A stretch of 64,000 bases of DNA from Rhodococcus sp. PAMC28707. GTDB taxonomy: Bacteria; Actinomycetota; Actinomycetes; Mycobacteriales; Mycobacteriaceae. Shown here one piece after another: positions 9,218 to 18,092 of the stretch (its first letter is position 1; each line of letters begins with the position of its first letter). A model generated the notes under the pieces. That model was not told where the DNA came from. It did not search any database and saw nothing but the letters and a program-made list of their open reading frames with translations. The position numbers and the translations under genes were made by a program. The stretch is taken from positions 3,499,501 through 3,563,500 of the forward strand of contig NZ_CP039253.1 of assembly GCF_004795915.1 (NCBI RefSeq). Direction: 5' to 3'.

Positions 9218-9910
9218 TCAGAATTGCTGCCACTCATAGACATTTCGGCTGTCGAGCATCTGAGCACGAAATGAGTCAGTCGCAGCAGTCGTTTCCTTTC
9301 CCGTCAGGGTGAGTCGGCCAGATATAGGTGTTGCGCAGCAGGTATCGCCCTTCCACGCGCCGAGGCCTTCCTTGACGGCGAGACCTGCGACGACTAAGGC
9401 TGCAATGGGGTCGGCCCAAGACCAGCCGAAAAAACTGTTGAGAAGCAGCCCGACGAGCACCACGGCCGAGAGGTACGTGCACAGGAGAGTCTGTTTGGCA
9501 TCGGCGACTGCAGTTGCCGATCCCAACTCCCGGCCGGCCCGACGCTGTGCCCAGGACAGCACGGGCATGACGGCCACACTCACGGCGGCCAGAGTGATAC
9601 CGACCTTCGAGTGCGTCGCCACTTCCGATCCGAACAGTGCCCGCATCGCATTCATCGCCACATAGACAGCGAGTGCGAAGAACGAGAAGGCGATGATGCG
9701 GAGCGTGATCTTCTCCCGGGACTCCGGGTTCGTGGCCGAGCATTGCCATGCCACTGCTGCGGCGGACGAGACCTCGATGATCGAGTCCAAGCCGAAACCG
9801 ATCAACGCGGTGGAGGACACTCGTGCGCCCTCGATGAGGGCGACCGCGGCTTCGATCACGTTGTAGGTGATCGTGGCAGCGACGAAATATCGGATTCGAC
9901 GGCCCAGCAC
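9218..9910 (-). CDS. Cation-efflux (CDF-like) transporter
   Basis: 230 residues with about five hydrophobic segments. The pattern ALIGFGLDSIIEVSSA is the second-helix metal site of the CDF family, and SWADPIAALVVAGLAV carries the D of the fifth-helix site. It starts at a GTG (9910), 60 bases after cmtR on the same strand, so export of Cd, Pb, Zn or a similar ion is expected. The C-terminus after GDTCCATP looks unusual: a different frame ends in GKGNDCCD, a plausible Cys-rich tail, suggesting a recent indel. The function is clear; the final ~30 residues are uncertain. Confidence 0.75.
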   Translation of the reverse strand: MLGRRIRYFVAATITYNVIEAAVALIEGARVSSTALIGFGLDSIIEVSSAAAVAWQCSATNPESREKITLRIIAFSFFALAVYVAMNAMRALFGSEVATHSKVGITLAAVSVAVMPVLSWAQRRAGRELGSATAVADAKQTLLCTYLSAVVLVGLLLNSFFGWSWADPIAALVVAGLAVKEGLGAWKGDTCCATPISGRLTLTGKETTAATDSFRAQMLDSRNVYEWQQF

Positions 9911-9970
9911 CGCGCGGCGCTGAGCCGTCGGAGAAGCTGTGGGAAAAGGGTATCCCCAGTTCTGCGGGCA

Positions 9971-10312
9971 TCAGCAGCATCCGTCGACTGCGGAGTTGGA
10001 ACAACATGTCGGATCCACGGCGAGTACAACGGCGAGCAGGTCTTCGAGTGCACGACCGCGGTTGGTGTCCGCCAACTTGTATCGAGTCCTTCGGCCGTCG
10101 GGAACTGCCACCACCAGACCGCATCCACGAAGGCAGGCGAGGTGGTTGGACAGCTTCTGGCGGGTCACGCTCAGGGAATCGGCGAGCTCCGGATATCGCG
10201 GCTCGGTCTTGAGTGCGAGCAACACCTGGGTGCGTGTCTCGTTGGAGAGGGCATGTCCGAAGCGGGACAGCACCGAGATATGGGTCAGTAGGTCCACGCC
10301 TTCACGGCACAT
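9971..10312 (-). CDS. cmtR: CmtR-type ArsR/SmtB metal-sensing repressor
   Basis: 113-residue winged-helix repressor. The recognition region reads LSNHLACLRGCGLVVAV, placing Cys60 and Cys64 exactly as in the two-Cys DNA-binding-helix site of mycobacterial CmtR (Cys57/Cys61), with a further Cys pair at 103-104 near the third CmtR ligand, Cys102. It should release DNA on binding Cd(II) or Pb(II). It is followed on the same strand by the CDF transporter and is divergent from arsR, sharing the 43-base promoter region. The tail ends in CC, an extra potential metal site. Confidence 0.85.
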   Translation of the reverse strand: MCREGVDLLTHISVLSRFGHALSNETRTQVLLALKTEPRYPELADSLSVTRQKLSNHLACLRGCGLVVAVPDGRRTRYKLADTNRGRALEDLLAVVLAVDPTCCSNSAVDGCC

Positions 10313-10322
10313 CTAAATCTGT

Positions 10323-10340
10323 ATTCAGAAAAAGCTGAAT
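10323..10340. promoter_or_regulatory. ArsR/SmtB operator between cmtR and arsR
   Basis: Perfect inverted repeat ATTCAG-N6-CTGAAT lying between the divergent starts at 10312 and 10356. The form and position are typical for ArsR/SmtB operators; it is close enough to both starts to control both genes. Confidence 0.7.
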
Positions 10341-10355
10341 TTACTGGAGCTCGAA

Positions 10356-10622
10356 TTGGCAGTGCGGTCGAAGGCGCTCGCGGATCCTGCGCGCCTGAAG
10401 TTGCTCTCGGTTCTACTGACCGACGCTGCGGGGGAGATCTGCACGTGCGACCTCGCGGCAACGATAGGGCTGGCTGAGTCCACGGTCAGCCATCATCTCG
10501 GCCAGCTCGAGAAGGCAGGCATGGTCGTTGCCGTCCGTCGGGGCATGAATGTCTACTACTCCGCACGTACCGAGGCGCTCGACGCGCTGCGTGTGGTGCT
10601 CGACCCCCATTGCTGCACCTGA
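10356..10622 (+). CDS. ArsR-family metalloregulator
   Basis: 88 residues from a TTG start preceded by GGAG. Winged-helix ArsR/SmtB fold with the Cys pair EICTCDL (Cys29, Cys31), the arsenite/antimonite or soft-metal site of ArsR- and CadC-like sensors, and the recognition helix STVSHHLGQLEKAG. A second Cys pair closes the protein (DPHCCT). It is divergent from cmtR. No arsenic-resistance genes follow, so its target may be the cmtR/CDF unit or an unlinked operon. Confidence 0.85.
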   Translation: MAVRSKALADPARLKLLSVLLTDAAGEICTCDLAATIGLAESTVSHHLGQLEKAGMVVAVRRGMNVYYSARTEALDALRVVLDPHCCT

Positions 10623-10775
10623 TCGGCGGTGCCGGTATTTCGGCTGCGGCGGCGAGATGCTACCGGTCAGTAGGGGTCGTATCCCGCTACTGCTCCGCAC
10701 GGCGCCGGATCGAAAGCTTAAAGTTGGGGGGACGTATCCAAAAGACGACGTTGAAAACTGAGGCAAAGGCGAAAC

Positions 10776-13010
10776 ATGACTGCGAAACAGCCGACCATCA
10801 TATACACCCTGACCGACGAGGCGCCGATGCTTGCGACGCATGCGTTTCTGCCGGTCGTGCGTGCGTTTGCCAGTGCGGCCGACATCGACGTTGCATCGAG
10901 CGATATCTCCGTGGCCAACCGCATCCTTGCCGAGTTCCCCGATTACCTCTCCGAGGATCAGAAGGTGCCGGACAACCTGGCCGAACTGGGTCGCCTGACG
11001 CAACTGCCCGACACCAACATCATCAAGCTGCCGAATATCAGCGCTTCGGTGCCGCAGCTTATCGCGGCCGTGAAAGAGCTTCAGGACAAGGGTTTCGCGA
11101 TCCCGGACTTCCCGGGAAATCCGAAAACCGACGAAGAGAAGATCATTCGTGATCGCTACACGAAGTGCCTCGGCAGTGCGGTCAACCCCGTTCTCCGCGA
11201 GGGTAACTCCGATCGCCGCGCGCCGAAGGCCGTGAAGGAGTATGCCCGCAAGCACCCGCACAGCATGACCGAATGGTCGATGGCATCGCGCACCCACGTG
11301 GCGCACATGCGCAGCGGTGATTTCTATCATGGCGAAAAGTCCACGGTCGTCGACGGCGATCGTGAAGTGAAGATGGAACTGCTGACCGCTGACGGCGAGT
11401 CGATCGTCCTGAAGCCGAAGGTGTCGCTCAAGGACGGCGACGTGATCGACTCCATGTTCATGAGCAAGAAGGCCTTGCTCGACTTCTACGAAGAGCAGAT
11501 GCAGGACGCCTACGAGACCGGCGTCATGCTTTCGCTGCATGTGAAGGCCACCATGATGCGGGTCTCGCACCCCATCGTGTTCGGGCATGCTGTCCGTGTC
11601 TTCTACAAAGACGCATTCGCCAAGCACGGAGACCTCTTCGAAGAGCTCGGTGTCAACGTAAACAACGGCCTGTCCGATCTGTACAGCAAGATCGAGACGC
11701 TTCCCGCCTCCACGCGTGACGAGATCATCGAGGATCTGCACAAGTGTCATGAGCATCGGCCGGAACTGGCCATGGTGGATTCGGCACGCGGAATCTCGAA
11801 CTTCCACTCTCCCAGTGACGTCATCGTCGACGCATCGATGCCCGCGATGATCCGGGCCGGTGGCAAGATGTGGGGCGCCGATGGTCGTCCCAAGGACACC
11901 AAGGCCGTCAACCCCGAGTCCACGTTCGCGCGCATCTACCAGGAGATGGTGAACTTTTGTAAGACGAACGGCGCATTCGATCCGACGACGATGGGCACCG
12001 TCCCCAACGTCGGACTGATGGCGCAGCAGGCCGAGGAATACGGCTCACACGACAAGACTTTCGAGGCACCGAAGGCCGGCATCGCCAACATCACCGATAT
12101 TGCCACCGGCGAGGTGCTGCTGACCCAGACGGTGGAAGAGGGCGACATCTGGCGCCTGTGCATCGTCAAGGATGCACCGATCCAGGACTGGGTGGCGCTG
12201 GCTGTGCGCCGCGCCCGCGAATCGGGAATGCCGGTGGTCTTCTGGCTCGATCCGTACCGCCCGCACGAGAACGAACTGATCGCCAAGGTGCGCACGTACC
12301 TGAAGGACCATGACACCGAGGGTCTGGACATCCAGATCATGTCGCAGGTTCGTGCGATCCGCTACACGATGGAGCGTCTGGTCCGCGGGCTCGACACCAT
12401 CTCCGCGACGGGCAACATTCTGCGTGACTACCTCACCGACCTGTTCCCGATCCTCGAATTGGGCACCAGCGCAAAGATGCTCTCCATCGTTCCGCTGATG
12501 GCAGGTGGCGGACTGTACGAAACCGGCGCAGGTGGCTCGGCGCCGAAGCACGTCAAGCAGCTCCTCGAAGAGAATCACCTGCGGTGGGACTCGCTCGGTG
12601 AGTACCTGGCCTTGGCCGTCAGCCTGGAAGATCTGGGTAGCAAGACCGGCGGCAAGGCAACTGTTTTGGGCAAGGCCCTGGATGCGGCGACAGGCAAGTT
12701 GCTCGAGAACAGCAAGGGGCCCTCGCGCAAGACCGGCGAACTCGACAACCGTGGCAGCCAGTTCTACCTCGCGCTGTACTGGGCGCAGGAGCTCGCCGAG
12801 CAGACCGAGGATGCGGAACTGGCGAAGCACTTCGCTGGATTGGCAAAGGCGTTGGCTGACAACGAAGAAACGATCGTCAAGGAATTGAACGACGCGCAGG
12901 GCAAGGCCGTCGAGATCGGTGGTTACTACTACCCGGATCCCGAAGCCACCGCTGCCGTCATGCGGCCGAGCAAGACGTTCAACGACGCGTTGGCGGCTGC
13001 GCAGCAGTAA
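10776..13010 (+). CDS. icd: Monomeric NADP-dependent isocitrate dehydrogenase
   Basis: 744-residue enzyme of the monomeric IDH family, converting isocitrate to 2-oxoglutarate and CO2 with NADP in the TCA cycle. The whole length, from [20 protein letters not shown] to the C-terminal [18 protein letters not shown], matches this family, which is about 740 residues long and unrelated in length to the dimeric enzyme. Characteristic segments include [18 protein letters not shown], which binds substrate, and [18 protein letters not shown] sequence. The start at 10776 follows AAAGGCG. Single-gene transcript, closed by a strong hairpin. Confidence 0.95.
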   Translation: MTAKQPTIIYTLTDEAPMLATHAFLPVVRAFASAADIDVASSDISVANRILAEFPDYLSEDQKVPDNLAELGRLTQLPDTNIIKLPNISASVPQLIAAVKELQDKGFAIPDFPGNPKTDEEKIIRDRYTKCLGSAVNPVLREGNSDRRAPKAVKEYARKHPHSMTEWSMASRTHVAHMRSGDFYHGEKSTVVDGDREVKMELLTADGESIVLKPKVSLKDGDVIDSMFMSKKALLDFYEEQMQDAYETGVMLSLHVKATMMRVSHPIVFGHAVRVFYKDAFAKHGDLFEELGVNVNNGLSDLYSKIETLPASTRDEIIEDLHKCHEHRPELAMVDSARGISNFHSPSDVIVDASMPAMIRAGGKMWGADGRPKDTKAVNPESTFARIYQEMVNFCKTNGAFDPTTMGTVPNVGLMAQQAEEYGSHDKTFEAPKAGIANITDIATGEVLLTQTVEEGDIWRLCIVKDAPIQDWVALAVRRARESGMPVVFWLDPYRPHENELIAKVRTYLKDHDTEGLDIQIMSQVRAIRYTMERLVRGLDTISATGNILRDYLTDLFPILELGTSAKMLSIVPLMAGGGLYETGAGGSAPKHVKQLLEENHLRWDSLGEYLALAVSLEDLGSKTGGKATVLGKALDAATGKLLENSKGPSRKTGELDNRGSQFYLALYWAQELAEQTEDAELAKHFAGLAKALADNEETIVKELNDAQGKAVEIGGYYYPDPEATAAVMRPSKTFNDALAAAQQ

Positions 13011-13025
13011 TTCGATCGCTTGAAT

Positions 13026-13060
13026 GGTCCATTCATACGACGCAATCGTATGAATGGACC
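13026..13060 (+). terminator. Terminator between icd and the urease operon
   Basis: A perfect 15-base stem (GGTCCATTCATACGA, 13026-13040, with 13046-13060) closes the loop cgcaa, 15 bases after the icd stop. The convergent ureD stop lies at 13117, so the hairpin may also serve the urease operon from the other side. Confidence 0.8.
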
Positions 13061-13116
13061 CCTCTATCGATCAGATCGGATCTGTATCGATCAGTTTTGA
13101 CCCATGGCCGGCACAC

Positions 13117-13923
13117 TCACTCAGAATGAGCCGAGTGTGTCGGCGAAACGGTCTGCGGGGCAATGATTTCCGATGTCCGACGGTGGTCCGCCGGATCGAG
13201 GTACTCCGTCGACCAGCGGTCCCAGGAGAGGTCGACTGCGGCCTGAGCTTCGTGCGCTTGCGGAGCCAATGCCCGCGCAAGAGCCCCCTCGCCCGCCAGC
13301 CGCGTCTCGTGCACGCCCTCGGCTGCACCCGGCCGTGCTCCGACGAGTAGCACTGACGCCATTGTGCGATTGCTACCGAGCACCCCTGGCAGGTCGCGAT
13401 GCGCAGTGTCACGCAGATCGAGGTCCTCGACCAACAGGGGCTTGTCCATTTGATCAACCCGCATCGTCGAACGTAGGGGCCCGCCTCCGTCCTCGTAGGT
13501 GCGTCCGAGGACGAGTGTTTCCGAGATCAGGGCGCGGGCGCCGTCGGCGAGTCCGATCCGGGTATGCCTTCTTACGTTGGCTCCGGCGGTTACGACGAAC
13601 GGCGCAGAGCGCCATACCAATTGCGCATTCTCATCGACCCGAATCGACGCCGACCACGACGCCGAACCGCCTTGTGCGTGATAGGCCACCGTGCCGGACG
13701 GTTCGACCAGTTCGAGCCACACTCCAGGTCCGACGTGGATGTCGAGTCGGAGGTCGTCTCCGGCCAGGAGCATCGCGTAGCTCCCGATCAGCGCCAGCCG
13801 CGCAACCGGTCCGTCGACGTGCAACGGTTGCGCGCGAAGGAATGTGCCGGAGCGCATTTCGGTGAATCGCGCCCGGCCACGCACCAACTCCACGTGGACC
13901 TTCGTCGTAACCGTTTCGGTCAC
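13117..13923 (-). CDS. ureD: Urease accessory protein UreD
   Basis: 268 residues; UreD (UreH) scaffolds the UreFG complex on apo-urease during nickel insertion. Family features include GPGVWLELVEPSGTVAYHAQ and LISETLVLGRTYEDGG. The GTG start at 13923 overlaps the ureG stop as GTGA; the longer frame to 14031 lies wholly within ureG and is rejected. It is the last gene of the operon. Confidence 0.88.
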   Translation of the reverse strand: MTETVTTKVHVELVRGRARFTEMRSGTFLRAQPLHVDGPVARLALIGSYAMLLAGDDLRLDIHVGPGVWLELVEPSGTVAYHAQGGSASWSASIRVDENAQLVWRSAPFVVTAGANVRRHTRIGLADGARALISETLVLGRTYEDGGGPLRSTMRVDQMDKPLLVEDLDLRDTAHRDLPGVLGSNRTMASVLLVGARPGAAEGVHETRLAGEGALARALAPQAHEAQAAVDLSWDRWSTEYLDPADHRRTSEIIAPQTVSPTHSAHSE

Positions 13924-14633
13924 GTATGACTGTGCTGCGTGCCGTCGGAGTGACTGTGCGGGGCCATCGGACCCGGATCCCGGGGCACGTGACGGCCGTT
14001 CCTGTGATCGTCGAGGATCTGACGTACCCATTGCGCGAGTCTGGCGATCGCGTCGGAGTCGTCCCAGCTCAACGCCAACACTGGAAGCCCGTCCCGAGCC
14101 TCCTTGGCGTCGGCCACCATCTGCTCGACGTCGACGCGCACGTACGGAGCGAGGTCCACTTTGTTCACGAGGAGTAGGTCTGCGCGTTCGATGCCGGGGC
14201 CACCCTTACGGGCCACATCGCCACCTCCTGCGACGTCGAGGCAGAAGATCTGCGCGTCCACGAGAGCGGGGCTGAACGTCGCGGTGAGGTTGTCACCGCC
14301 ACTCTCGACGATCACCAGATCGAGTGGTGCGAACTCGGCTTCGAGGTCCTCGACCGCAAGGAGGTTGGGGGTGATGTCGTCGCGGATCGCAGTGTGCGGA
14401 CATGCTCCGGTCTCGACGGCGTGGATGCGTTCGACGGGAAGCACTCCCGCCGAGCGGAGCAGCCGGGCGTCCTCGTCGGTGTAGATATCGTTGGTGACGA
14501 CGGCGATTTCCAGTTCGTCGGCGAGTGCACGGCAGATGGTGGCGATCAACGTGCTCTTGCCGGTGCCGACGGGGCCCGCGATGCCGAGGCGCAAAGCACG
14601 CCCCGGCGCCGTTGGTCTGTTCTGTCTTGTCAG
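13920..14633 (-). CDS. ureG: Urease accessory GTPase UreG
   Basis: 237 residues if the start is CTG at 14633. UreG hydrolyses GTP to drive nickel delivery to UreC. P-loop GPVGTGKST near residue 18, the ESGGDNLTATFSP segment, the CPH nickel motif (GACPHTAIRDD) and NKVDLAPYV are all present. Reading back, no ATG or GTG lies in frame before the P-loop. The CTG overlaps the ureF stop as CTGA, mimicking the ATGA/GTGA couplings elsewhere in this operon; a TTG at 14594 is the alternative. A His-containing tail (APHSHSDGTQHSHT) sits at the C-terminus instead of the usual N-terminal His stretch and may hold nickel. Confidence 0.85.
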   Translation of the reverse strand: MTRQNRPTAPGRALRLGIAGPVGTGKSTLIATICRALADELEIAVVTNDIYTDEDARLLRSAGVLPVERIHAVETGACPHTAIRDDITPNLLAVEDLEAEFAPLDLVIVESGGDNLTATFSPALVDAQIFCLDVAGGGDVARKGGPGIERADLLLVNKVDLAPYVRVDVEQMVADAKEARDGLPVLALSWDDSDAIARLAQWVRQILDDHRNGRHVPRDPGPMAPHSHSDGTQHSHT

Positions 14634-15301
14634 GCAATGAAAATTCTCCTTGTTTTTCCAGCGTGGTTCAGCGACCACTGTTCGGCTTCTGGCGCGGTGG
14701 CGGCGAGCATGTCGTCGATGGTTTCGACGGCGAGGACGTTGTCGACCAATGTGTCGATCAGTGGTTCGAGAGAAAGTAACCACGCCACCGGGTCGACGGG
14801 ATCGATGGGTGCGAGCTTGAGCGTTGCCGAGGCAACAGTTTGGATGTCGTCGTAGAAACAGACGCGAGCAACGGCAGCCTCGCCGATACCCATCACCGCT
14901 GCGACGGCGCCAAGGGCTACAGGGCGCATCGGTGCGCGGTCGATAGCCACCAGTGCAGTGACCGCAGGGTGGTCGGGCCACAGTCTCAATGCCATCCGGA
15001 CCAGTCCGCGCCCGAGCATTCCCGAAACGTTGCGCAGCGGTTCGCTGGTGGTCCGGGCGAGAAGAGCATCGTGAACAGATTCGAGTCCCGACGGGTCTTC
15101 GGATTGTGCTGCACGATAAGCCAATACAGCAGCCGATGCTTCGACCGTCGCGACCGTCCGGCAACGCGCTCGTATATAGTCCGGAACCCGCTCGGGTGGC
15201 ATGCCCGCCGCTAGAGCCGGCTCCAAACCGCCCGAATAGATGTGTCCGCCAGTGGGGAGCCGCGCGTCGCCCAGGAGGAGCGCCCCTATATGCCCAGTCA
15301 T
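14630..15301 (-). CDS. ureF: Urease accessory protein UreF
   Basis: 223 residues, all-helical UreF, which gates the UreG GTPase during urease activation. The start (ALLLGDARLPTGGHIYSGGL) corresponds to the family's LSPAFPVGGFSYSGGL motif. It begins seven bases after ureC. The operon has no ureE, as is usual in actinobacteria. Confidence 0.88.
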   Translation of the reverse strand: MTGHIGALLLGDARLPTGGHIYSGGLEPALAAGMPPERVPDYIRARCRTVATVEASAAVLAYRAAQSEDPSGLESVHDALLARTTSEPLRNVSGMLGRGLVRMALRLWPDHPAVTALVAIDRAPMRPVALGAVAAVMGIGEAAVARVCFYDDIQTVASATLKLAPIDPVDPVAWLLSLEPLIDTLVDNVLAVETIDDMLAATAPEAEQWSLNHAGKTRRIFIA

Positions 15302-15308
15302 CGATCTT

Positions 15309-17018
15309 CTAGAACATCGTGTAACGCTGCGCGAGTGGCACTACGTCCACCGGCTTCGGTCGAACCAGTTCACCGTCGATGGAGATCGCGAAAGTTTCTG
15401 GGTCGATGTCAAGTTTCGGCAGCGTCGTGTTGTTCGGCATGGACGCTTTGCCGATATCGCGAGTCGGACGCACAGCGGCCAACTTTCGGGTCAATCCGAG
15501 TCGGTCGGCCAGTCCGTCGTCGAGTGCCGCCTGCGAGACGAACGTTGTTGCCAGGTGCGCCGCGGAGGCGGCCTGAGCGGGCAGCGTCGGGCGGGTCAGG
15601 ACCGGCTGCGGATTCGGCACGGCACCGTTCGGGTCGCCGAGCGGCGCTGCGACGATCGCCCCGGATTTTATGACCGCCCATGGCCGGATCCCGAAGAAGG
15701 CCGGATCCCACAGCACGAGATCCGCCATCTTGCCGCTCTCCACCGATCCGATCTCGTGATCGATACCGTGCGCGACGGCGGGGCAGATGGTGTACTTCGC
15801 TACATAGCGGCGTGCCCGCTCGTTGTCGGCGGGTTCAGAGGAGCCCAGTGCACCGCGGCGGCTCTTCATCACGTGCGCCACTTGCCAAGTACGGCAGATT
15901 ACTTCGCCGATCCGACCCATCGCCTGCGCGTCGGACGAGGTGATCGACATCGCACCCATGTCCTGCAAAATGTCTTCTGCAGCCATTGTCGAGGCTCTGA
16001 TCCGAGACTCCGCGAATGCCAGATCCTCGGGCACCTTCGGATTGAGGTGGTGAACGACCATCAACATGTCGAGATGCTCGTCGACGGTATTGACGGTGTA
16101 CGGGAGCGTCGGGTTGGTCGACGCGGGAATCACATTCGGCTCACTGACCACAGTGATGATGTCGGGGGCGTGGCCACCGCCCGCGCCCTCGGAATGAAAT
16201 GCGTGGATGCCACGTCCGGCGATAGCGTCGAGAGTGCTTTGGACATAGCCGGTCTCGTTGAGACTGTCGGCGTGGAGTGCAACCTGGAGACCGAATTCGT
16301 CGGCGGCGCGCAGTGATGCGTCGATGGCGGCCGGAGTTGCGCCCCAATCCTCGTGGATCTTGTATCCGCCGGCGCCTGCCAGTGCGTCTTCACGCAATGC
16401 TCCGTGCGACACAGTGCTGCCCTTGCCGAAGAGGATGACGTTGAGCGGGATGTGGTCGAGTGCACGGTGCATCATCGTGAGCGCCCATACCCCGCCGGTG
16501 ACCGTGGTTGCCTTCGATCCTTCGGTGGGCCCGGTGCCACCGCCGATCACCGTTGTCGTTCCGGTCGCCAGCGCCTCACGCATCTCGATTTCACTGAGAA
16601 AGTGCACATGAGTGTCGACGGCACCCGCGGTGAGTATTTTGCCTTCGCCTGAGATGACATCGGTAGCAGGCCCGATCTGCATGTCGGGACGAATTCCGTC
16701 CATGATGTCGGAGTTGCCGGCCTTGGCGACCGCCACGATTCGACCGTCACGGATTCCGACGTCGGCGCGGACGATGCCCCAGTGATCGAGAACGACCGCG
16801 TTGGTGATCACAACATCGAGCGCGCCCTCGGAACGCATCGAATGGCCTTGGCCCATGGATTCGCGGATGGTCTTGCCTCCGCCGAACGTAGCTTCGTCGC
16901 CTCCGACGGTGCGATCCTCGGCAACCTCGATCCACAGGTCGGTGTCGGCCAACCGGATCTGGTCACCCGTCGTCGGGCCGTACAGCTGGACGTACTTGAG
17001 GCGATCGATCCAACTCAT
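15309..17018 (-). CDS. ureC: Urease alpha subunit UreC
   Basis: 569 residues; catalytic subunit that hydrolyses urea to ammonia and carbamate. Nickel ligands are visible: His137 and His139 (DTHVHF), the carbamylated Lys220 and His222 (GYKIHEDWG), His249 (ALHADSLNE) and His275 ([17 protein letters not shown]). The mobile flap, normally MVCHHL, reads MVVHHL here, with Val322 in place of the conserved flap Cys and with His323 and His324 retained. The flap Cys is not essential in Klebsiella urease but alters kinetics and thiol inhibition. Starts with a 4-base overlap with ureB. Confidence 0.95.
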   Translation of the reverse strand: MSWIDRLKYVQLYGPTTGDQIRLADTDLWIEVAEDRTVGGDEATFGGGKTIRESMGQGHSMRSEGALDVVITNAVVLDHWGIVRADVGIRDGRIVAVAKAGNSDIMDGIRPDMQIGPATDVISGEGKILTAGAVDTHVHFLSEIEMREALATGTTTVIGGGTGPTEGSKATTVTGGVWALTMMHRALDHIPLNVILFGKGSTVSHGALREDALAGAGGYKIHEDWGATPAAIDASLRAADEFGLQVALHADSLNETGYVQSTLDAIAGRGIHAFHSEGAGGGHAPDIITVVSEPNVIPASTNPTLPYTVNTVDEHLDMLMVVHHLNPKVPEDLAFAESRIRASTMAAEDILQDMGAMSITSSDAQAMGRIGEVICRTWQVAHVMKSRRGALGSSEPADNERARRYVAKYTICPAVAHGIDHEIGSVESGKMADLVLWDPAFFGIRPWAVIKSGAIVAAPLGDPNGAVPNPQPVLTRPTLPAQAASAAHLATTFVSQAALDDGLADRLGLTRKLAAVRPTRDIGKASMPNNTTLPKLDIDPETFAISIDGELVRPKPVDVVPLAQRYTMF

Positions 17019-17341
17019 GACTTCTCTTTCGGCGACGGAGCGTTGGTATCGGTCTTGATTTGGAGGCCGGGGACGCGTTTGCGGCCGCCCAACGCCACGA
17101 GGTCGACCATCCGGCTCACCCCGGGTTCGAGCCGCACCGACGTGCCTGCAGGCACGTCGAGACGGAAGCCCTCGGCTTGTTCACGGTCGAACTCCAAGGC
17201 CGAGTTGGCGTCGGGTAGATGCACATGCGAGCCGACCTGAATGGGCCGGTCGCCGGCGTTGACCACCAGGAGAGTGCGGCGCTCCCGGCCGGCATTGAGT
17301 TCCACAGCCTCGGGGCGTAAGCGAAACTCGCCGGGGATCAT
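17015..17341 (-). CDS. ureB: Urease beta subunit UreB
   Basis: 108 residues; structural beta subunit. Family motif [20 protein letters not shown] corresponds to the usual QVGSHYHFFE-N-L, and [12 protein letters not shown] is typical. Overlaps ureA and ureC by four bases each. Confidence 0.9.
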   Translation of the reverse strand: MIPGEFRLRPEAVELNAGRERRTLLVVNAGDRPIQVGSHVHLPDANSALEFDREQAEGFRLDVPAGTSVRLEPGVSRMVDLVALGGRKRVPGLQIKTDTNAPSPKEKS

Positions 17342-17640
17342 TGGATCGGATCCGTGATGGTGACCAGCTTGCGCCCGTCGGGGAACGTCGCTTCGACCTG
17401 AATTGCACCGATCATCTCCGGGACGCCTTCCATGACCTCTTCCCGGCTGAGCACGTTCCTGCCCTCGGCCATCAGCTCGGCGACGCGTTTACCCTCGCGG
17501 GCTCTCTCCATTACCCAGCAGGACAGCAGCGCTGTCGCCTCTGGATAGTTGAGGACAACGCCTCGTTCACGTCGGTCGCGGGCTACCATCCCGGCCACAC
17601 TGAGGAGCAACTTCTCCGTGTCCGATGGAACCAGTTGCAT
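17338..17640 (-). CDS. ureA: Urease gamma subunit UreA
   Basis: 100 residues, the normal length for the gamma subunit. Motifs [35 protein letters not shown] and the C-terminal [18 protein letters not shown] are diagnostic. It is the first gene of the six-gene ureABCFGD operon, in which adjacent genes overlap or nearly touch. Confidence 0.95.
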   Translation of the reverse strand: MQLVPSDTEKLLLSVAGMVARDRRERGVVLNYPEATALLSCWVMERAREGKRVAELMAEGRNVLSREEVMEGVPEMIGAIQVEATFPDGRKLVTITDPIQ

Positions 17641-17731
17641 CGATCAACCTCGTGTCTCTATTGCAGGAAACTTCGACCCTAGCCATGGAGACGAGGGATC
17701 CGTGGAACGCCCGGTTACGTTTGCTTTACAT

Positions 17732-17875
17732 TTACCGAGTGCCAGGATCTCTGGGTGGCTGAGGCGGAAGTGCCCCACCCTCGTCGGCCCAACGATCGAG
17801 CTGCTTGGGCGCGGGTCCTGGAATAGCCTTCTTCCGTTTGAAAAGTCCCTCTACTGCATTCTTGAACTTTCCCAT
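17732..17875 (-). CDS. Small basic hypothetical protein (47 aa)
   Basis: The reading frame MGKFKNAVEGLFKRKKAIPG is followed by a Pro-rich tail (PPQPPRDPGTR). Composition is protein-like, amphipathic and basic at the start and Pro-rich at the end. No strong ribosome site is visible and no family is recognised. It lies 91 bases upstream of ureA on the same strand, with no evidence of a role in urease. Confidence 0.4.
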   Translation of the reverse strand: MGKFKNAVEGLFKRKKAIPGPAPKQLDRWADEGGALPPQPPRDPGTR

Positions 17876-18092
17876 GGCCGAAGCATAGCGCGACTGGGCG
17901 AGCGCATCGGAGTGCGAGAGCTCTTCGGCTTCGACCAGGCAGCGTGCTGAGAACATAGAGCCTTGCTGAATCCGCGTTCCGCGGTGAATGTTTGACGCTC
18001 AGAGCTTTTCGGCGACGCATGATTCTTGTCCGCGGCGGCATTCGTTGTCGATCGCCCCGTCCAGCCGGAATCGGTCCGATACTTTGGATGCC

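Noticed and set aside
10413..11807. 464-residue open frame on the minus strand
   Set aside because: Antisense to arsR and icd, with His/Val/Gly-rich shadow composition and no start signal.
17713..17736. GlnR-like box (GTAA/GTAAC repeats) upstream of ureA
   Set aside because: Urease is often under GlnR in actinobacteria, but spacing and half-sites fit the consensus only loosely and the site overlaps the end of the small 47-aa frame.
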